Below are positions 62,901 through 64,000 of a DNA stretch of 64,000 nucleotides, piece after piece (the first letter of the stretch is position 1; the number at the start of each line of letters is the position of its first letter). This DNA is from Pythium myriotylum (Eukaryota > Oomycota > Peronosporomycetes > Pythiales > Pythiaceae). Location of the stretch: contig JALJCQ010000012.1 in NCBI GenBank assembly GCA_023091665.1, positions 1,674,001 through 1,738,000 of the forward strand, written 5' to 3'. Below the pieces are notes generated by a model. That model did no database searches and had not been told where the DNA came from. It saw only the letters and a program-made list of their open reading frames with translations. A program made the translations under genes and the position numbers.

Positions 62901-64000
62901 TGGAACGAGTGTGGCGCCGTCTGCTTCGCCTGTGCCGAGCACGTTGGCTCCTGTTCCTGGCCCAACGACGAAGACCCCAACTCCTGTCGGAACGACGAAA
63001 GCACCAGTGGCGGCAACCCCTTCCCCGGCACCGAGTCAGGACCCGAATTCGCCTACACCTGACACTCGAGTCCCTGTGACGGCAGCTCCTGCGGTGACTA
63101 CCAAGGCTCCAGAGGCTACGACAAAAGCACCAGCACCCGGAGCCGTAATTCCAAGCCCTTCGCCTGTGTCTCCCAGTGCACCGGTTTCGCCATCACCCGC
63201 TACGCTTGCGCCAACGTCGAAGTCGCCAGATGCCACATCGAAGGCCCCAGAACCGATCGCCACCACTAAGGCACCCACACCTGCTGCGCCAATTGCCCCT
63301 CCATCTGATCCGGATTCCCCGTCACCTCCGCCTGCAAGTCTCGCCCCGACGCCAATCTCGACGGCACCACCAGCTCCAGCGACAGCTCCTCCAGCGGGAA
63401 ACAGTACCCGTCCTGGCGCTGGGCCGACTCCGACAACGCTGAAGCCAACACAGCCAGGCGGAGCAACAGTGGCGCCGACTGCGCCAACGACGGTTGCACC
63501 TGCTCCAACCCAGAAACCAGCCTCAACGCCTTCGGAGGACGCCTCACCCGAGCCGGTTACTCGCGCTCCTCCCAGCACTGCGACGCCTCAACCGGCCGCA
63601 CCGCGAACACCAGCGCCGATCTCATTTGTTGACAAGAAGAACACAACCGATCAATCGCCCAACCCCAAGGACGTCGTGGCGACTGTGGGACCACCCAAAG
63701 TGACCGACGACCAGGCGAACAAGAAGGACATTATCGTGTTCAACACGTCCTCGAGTCCCTCTGCAAGCCCGATCAACAAGTTCGCGATCCCTGAGACACC
63801 CAAACCGAGTGCTTCAACAACGCCTGCGAAAGCGTTGGATGTCTCGACTGGTAGCGGTGGGGATAAGACGGAGAAGCCAAAGAAATACGTGCGAGGCGAG
63901 GTTGACATTGAAGAAGTGATTTCGAGTGATGAAGCTGGAGCAAAGCCCAAGGGAGTGGCGAAAGACACCGACCAGGACGGAGTTGCTGACACCACAGTGT
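59923..64000 (+). CDS. Thr/Pro-rich protein with FLC/TRP-like juxtamembrane segment, copy 3, runs off right edge
   Basis: A frame open from the ATG at 59923 to the window end gives at least 1359 residues. It starts with a signal peptide (MHGRRLLLLALLAAAGARA). The ectodomain is over 1200 residues of Thr/Pro repeats of several kinds: Pro-Thr-Glu-Thr-Pro units, a Pro-Thr-Pro-Ser-Ala-Arg-Asn-Gln-Thr block with N-glycosylation sequons, and six 50-residue units. Near the end come QANKKDIIVFN and KYVRG, matching copy 2 just before its membrane domain, so a polytopic domain is expected beyond 64000. The last residues include DTDQDGVAD, a thrombospondin-type-3-like calcium motif absent from copy 2. 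Antisense and other-frame ORFs here are shadows of low-complexity coding. Confidence 0.78.
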   Translation, partial: MHGRRLLLLALLAAAGARAERASESWRASAGGSASLELPRAATSAPAPTTQQPKPTETPRPTETPKPTQPKTETPQPTQPKTETPRPTETPRPTETPKPTETPKPTETPRPTETPKPTETPRPTETPKPTETPRPTETPKPTQPKTETPRPTEPKTETPQPTQPKTETPRPTETPKPTEANTETPRPTQPKTESPTTPPPSTAAPTPTPTPKTETPRTTTPSTTSPAPTPTPTPKTETPKTTAPSTTSPAPTSEPTTEKPTKAPEPSRATTPEPSTVKPTEAPTTRAPPTTAAPTERPQETPSPTTSTPLPTSTSPATTVPPSSQPPETKTPRPTTAEPTPTPQPTTDKPTTEPTPTPTPSARNQTPQPTTEKPTTEPTPTPTPSARNQTPQPTTEKPTAEPTPTPTPTPTTDKPTTEPTPTPTPSARNQTPQPTTEKPTAEPTPTPTTDKPTTEPTPTPTPSARNQTPQPTTEKPTTSPEPTSLNRTPEPLTSKPPSTSEPTRTPQPTTDKPSTAPTTITDKPSVSPSPTEETPTPSTPEPTSRTRSPQSTTVKPSAAPETESPSLTPSSTTVKPSSTPEPSQTTQTPQPTTPKPSQAPTSEAPSRTPETVTEKPSSTPQPSRGTSTPSPTDVQPSLTPATITDSPTTTTPAPTTATRTPQPLTEKPTLEPTTAPESNAPSRTPASRTTAPSLVPEPTSRAPQASTTAPTTAPTPAISETPAPSRTTPSPSTPSQAPTTMVPGTSVAPSASPVPSTSAPVPGPTTKTPTTSVPGTTPSPSSSPSQAPTTTVPGTSVAPSASPVPSTSAPVPGPTTKTPTTSVPGTTPSPSSSPSQAPTTTVPGTSVAPSASPVPSTSAPVPGPTTKTPTTSVPGTTPSPSSSPSQAPTTTVPGTSVAPSASPVPSTSAPVPGPTTKTPTTSVPGMTPSPSSSPSQAPTTTVPGTSVAPSASPVPSTSAPVPGPTTKTPTTSVPGTTPSPSSSPSQAPTTTVPGTSVAPSASPVPSTLAPVPGPTTKTPTPVGTTKAPVAATPSPAPSQDPNSPTPDTRVPVTAAPAVTTKAPEATTKAPAPGAVIPSPSPVSPSAPVSPSPATLAPTSKSPDATSKAPEPIATTKAPTPAAPIAPPSDPDSPSPPPASLAPTPISTAPPAPATAPPAGNSTRPGAGPTPTTLKPTQPGGATVAPTAPTTVAPAPTQKPASTPSEDASPEPVTRAPPSTATPQPAAPRTPAPISFVDKKNTTDQSPNPKDVVATVGPPKVTDDQANKKDIIVFNTSSSPSASPINKFAIPETPKPSASTTPAKALDVSTGSGGDKTEKPKKYVRGEVDIEEVISSDEAGAKPKGVAKDTDQDGVADTTV
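60235..60342 (+). repeat. 36-base perfect tandem repeat, three copies
   Basis: Three identical 36-base units begin at 60235, 60271 and 60307 and encode Pro-Thr-Glu-Thr-Pro-Arg-Pro-Thr-Glu-Thr-Pro-Lys. They sit inside a longer, less perfect stretch of the same five- or six-residue unit. Confidence 0.9.
60930..61360 (+). repeat. Higher-order repeat coding Pro-Thr-Pro-Ser-Ala-Arg-Asn-Gln-Thr
   Basis: Four copies of a block ending TPSARNQTPQPTTEKPT, with spacers of differing length built from TPTPT and TTDKPTTEP. Each holds an Asn-Gln-Thr sequon. Spacer differences are multiples of three bases. Confidence 0.85.
62115..62974 (+). repeat. 150-base minisatellite, nearly six copies, in frame
   Basis: Units starting at 62161, 62311, 62461, 62611, 62761 and 62911 are almost identical at the DNA level; single-base differences occur near 62699 and in the last copy after 62973. 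Each encodes 50 residues beginning VAPSASPVPSTSAPVPGPTT. Near identity indicates recent expansion or homogenisation. Confidence 0.95.

Noticed and set aside
62115..62974. CRISPR-like array
   Set aside because: Repeats are contiguous 150-base coding units without unique spacers, in a eukaryotic gene.

Overview
The window reads as nuclear DNA of an oomycete (stramenopile water mould). Genes are densely packed on both strands. Most are split by short GT-AG introns of about 48-110 bases, and many neighbours converge with 60-90 bases between stop codons. The gene set fits a zoosporic heterotroph: SWEET sugar transporters, cyclic-nucleotide-domain ion channels, WASH-complex subunits, a CEP70-like centrosome or basal-body protein, and Thr/Pro-rich surface proteins with a polytopic membrane domain. 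Genus cannot be fixed from this sequence. Exon structures below were worked out by hand from splice signals, reading-frame closure and family resemblance; none has transcript support here.

Layout. 1-476 (-): 5' part of a ferroportin-like gene. 979-2597 (+): mitochondrial short/branched-chain acyl-CoA dehydrogenase. 2877-7385 (+): WASHC4/SWIP. 7498-9666 (-): a 48-residue membrane microprotein and a single-pass protein with a beta-propeller-like ectodomain. 10170-12289 (+): tandem SWEET pair. 12370-15914 (-): CEP70-like. 16062-17295 (+): J-domain/TM/thioredoxin-like protein. 17359-23672 (-): two six-TM channels with cyclic-nucleotide-binding domains. 24039-25712 (-): WASHC3/CCDC53 with a duplicated module. 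26117-28747 (+): coiled-coil RING protein. 29208-32389 (+): first of three Thr/Pro-rich proteins with an FLC/TRP-like membrane domain. 32482-33975: a small membrane protein and a p24/TMED cargo receptor. 34002-36022: degenerate stretch with an ABCA pseudogene between direct repeats.

36025-38593 (-): CDK9/12-like kinase. 39139-41463 (+): HECT ligase. 41534-43433 (-): RNA polymerase I subunit RPA12 and a PA-RING protein. 44352-48894 (+): PP2C phosphatase and diacylglycerol-lipase-like protein. 48958-51453 (-): myotubularin. 51638-53065 (+): OGG1. 53449-55320 (+): second ferroportin-like gene, a paralogue of the one at the left edge. 56200-64000 (+): two more Thr/Pro-rich FLC/TRP-like genes, the last cut by the window edge.

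Shared themes: endosomal actin control and phosphoinositide turnover (WASHC3, WASHC4, myotubularin), membrane transport (ferroportins, SWEETs, channels), ubiquitin ligases (HECT, RING, PA-RING), and a three-member family of mucin-like membrane proteins that is the best candidate for an undescribed system. The other strong oddities are an acyl-CoA dehydrogenase lacking the canonical catalytic glutamate, a channel with a non-canonical pore and ligand pocket, and the exon-level duplication in WASHC3.
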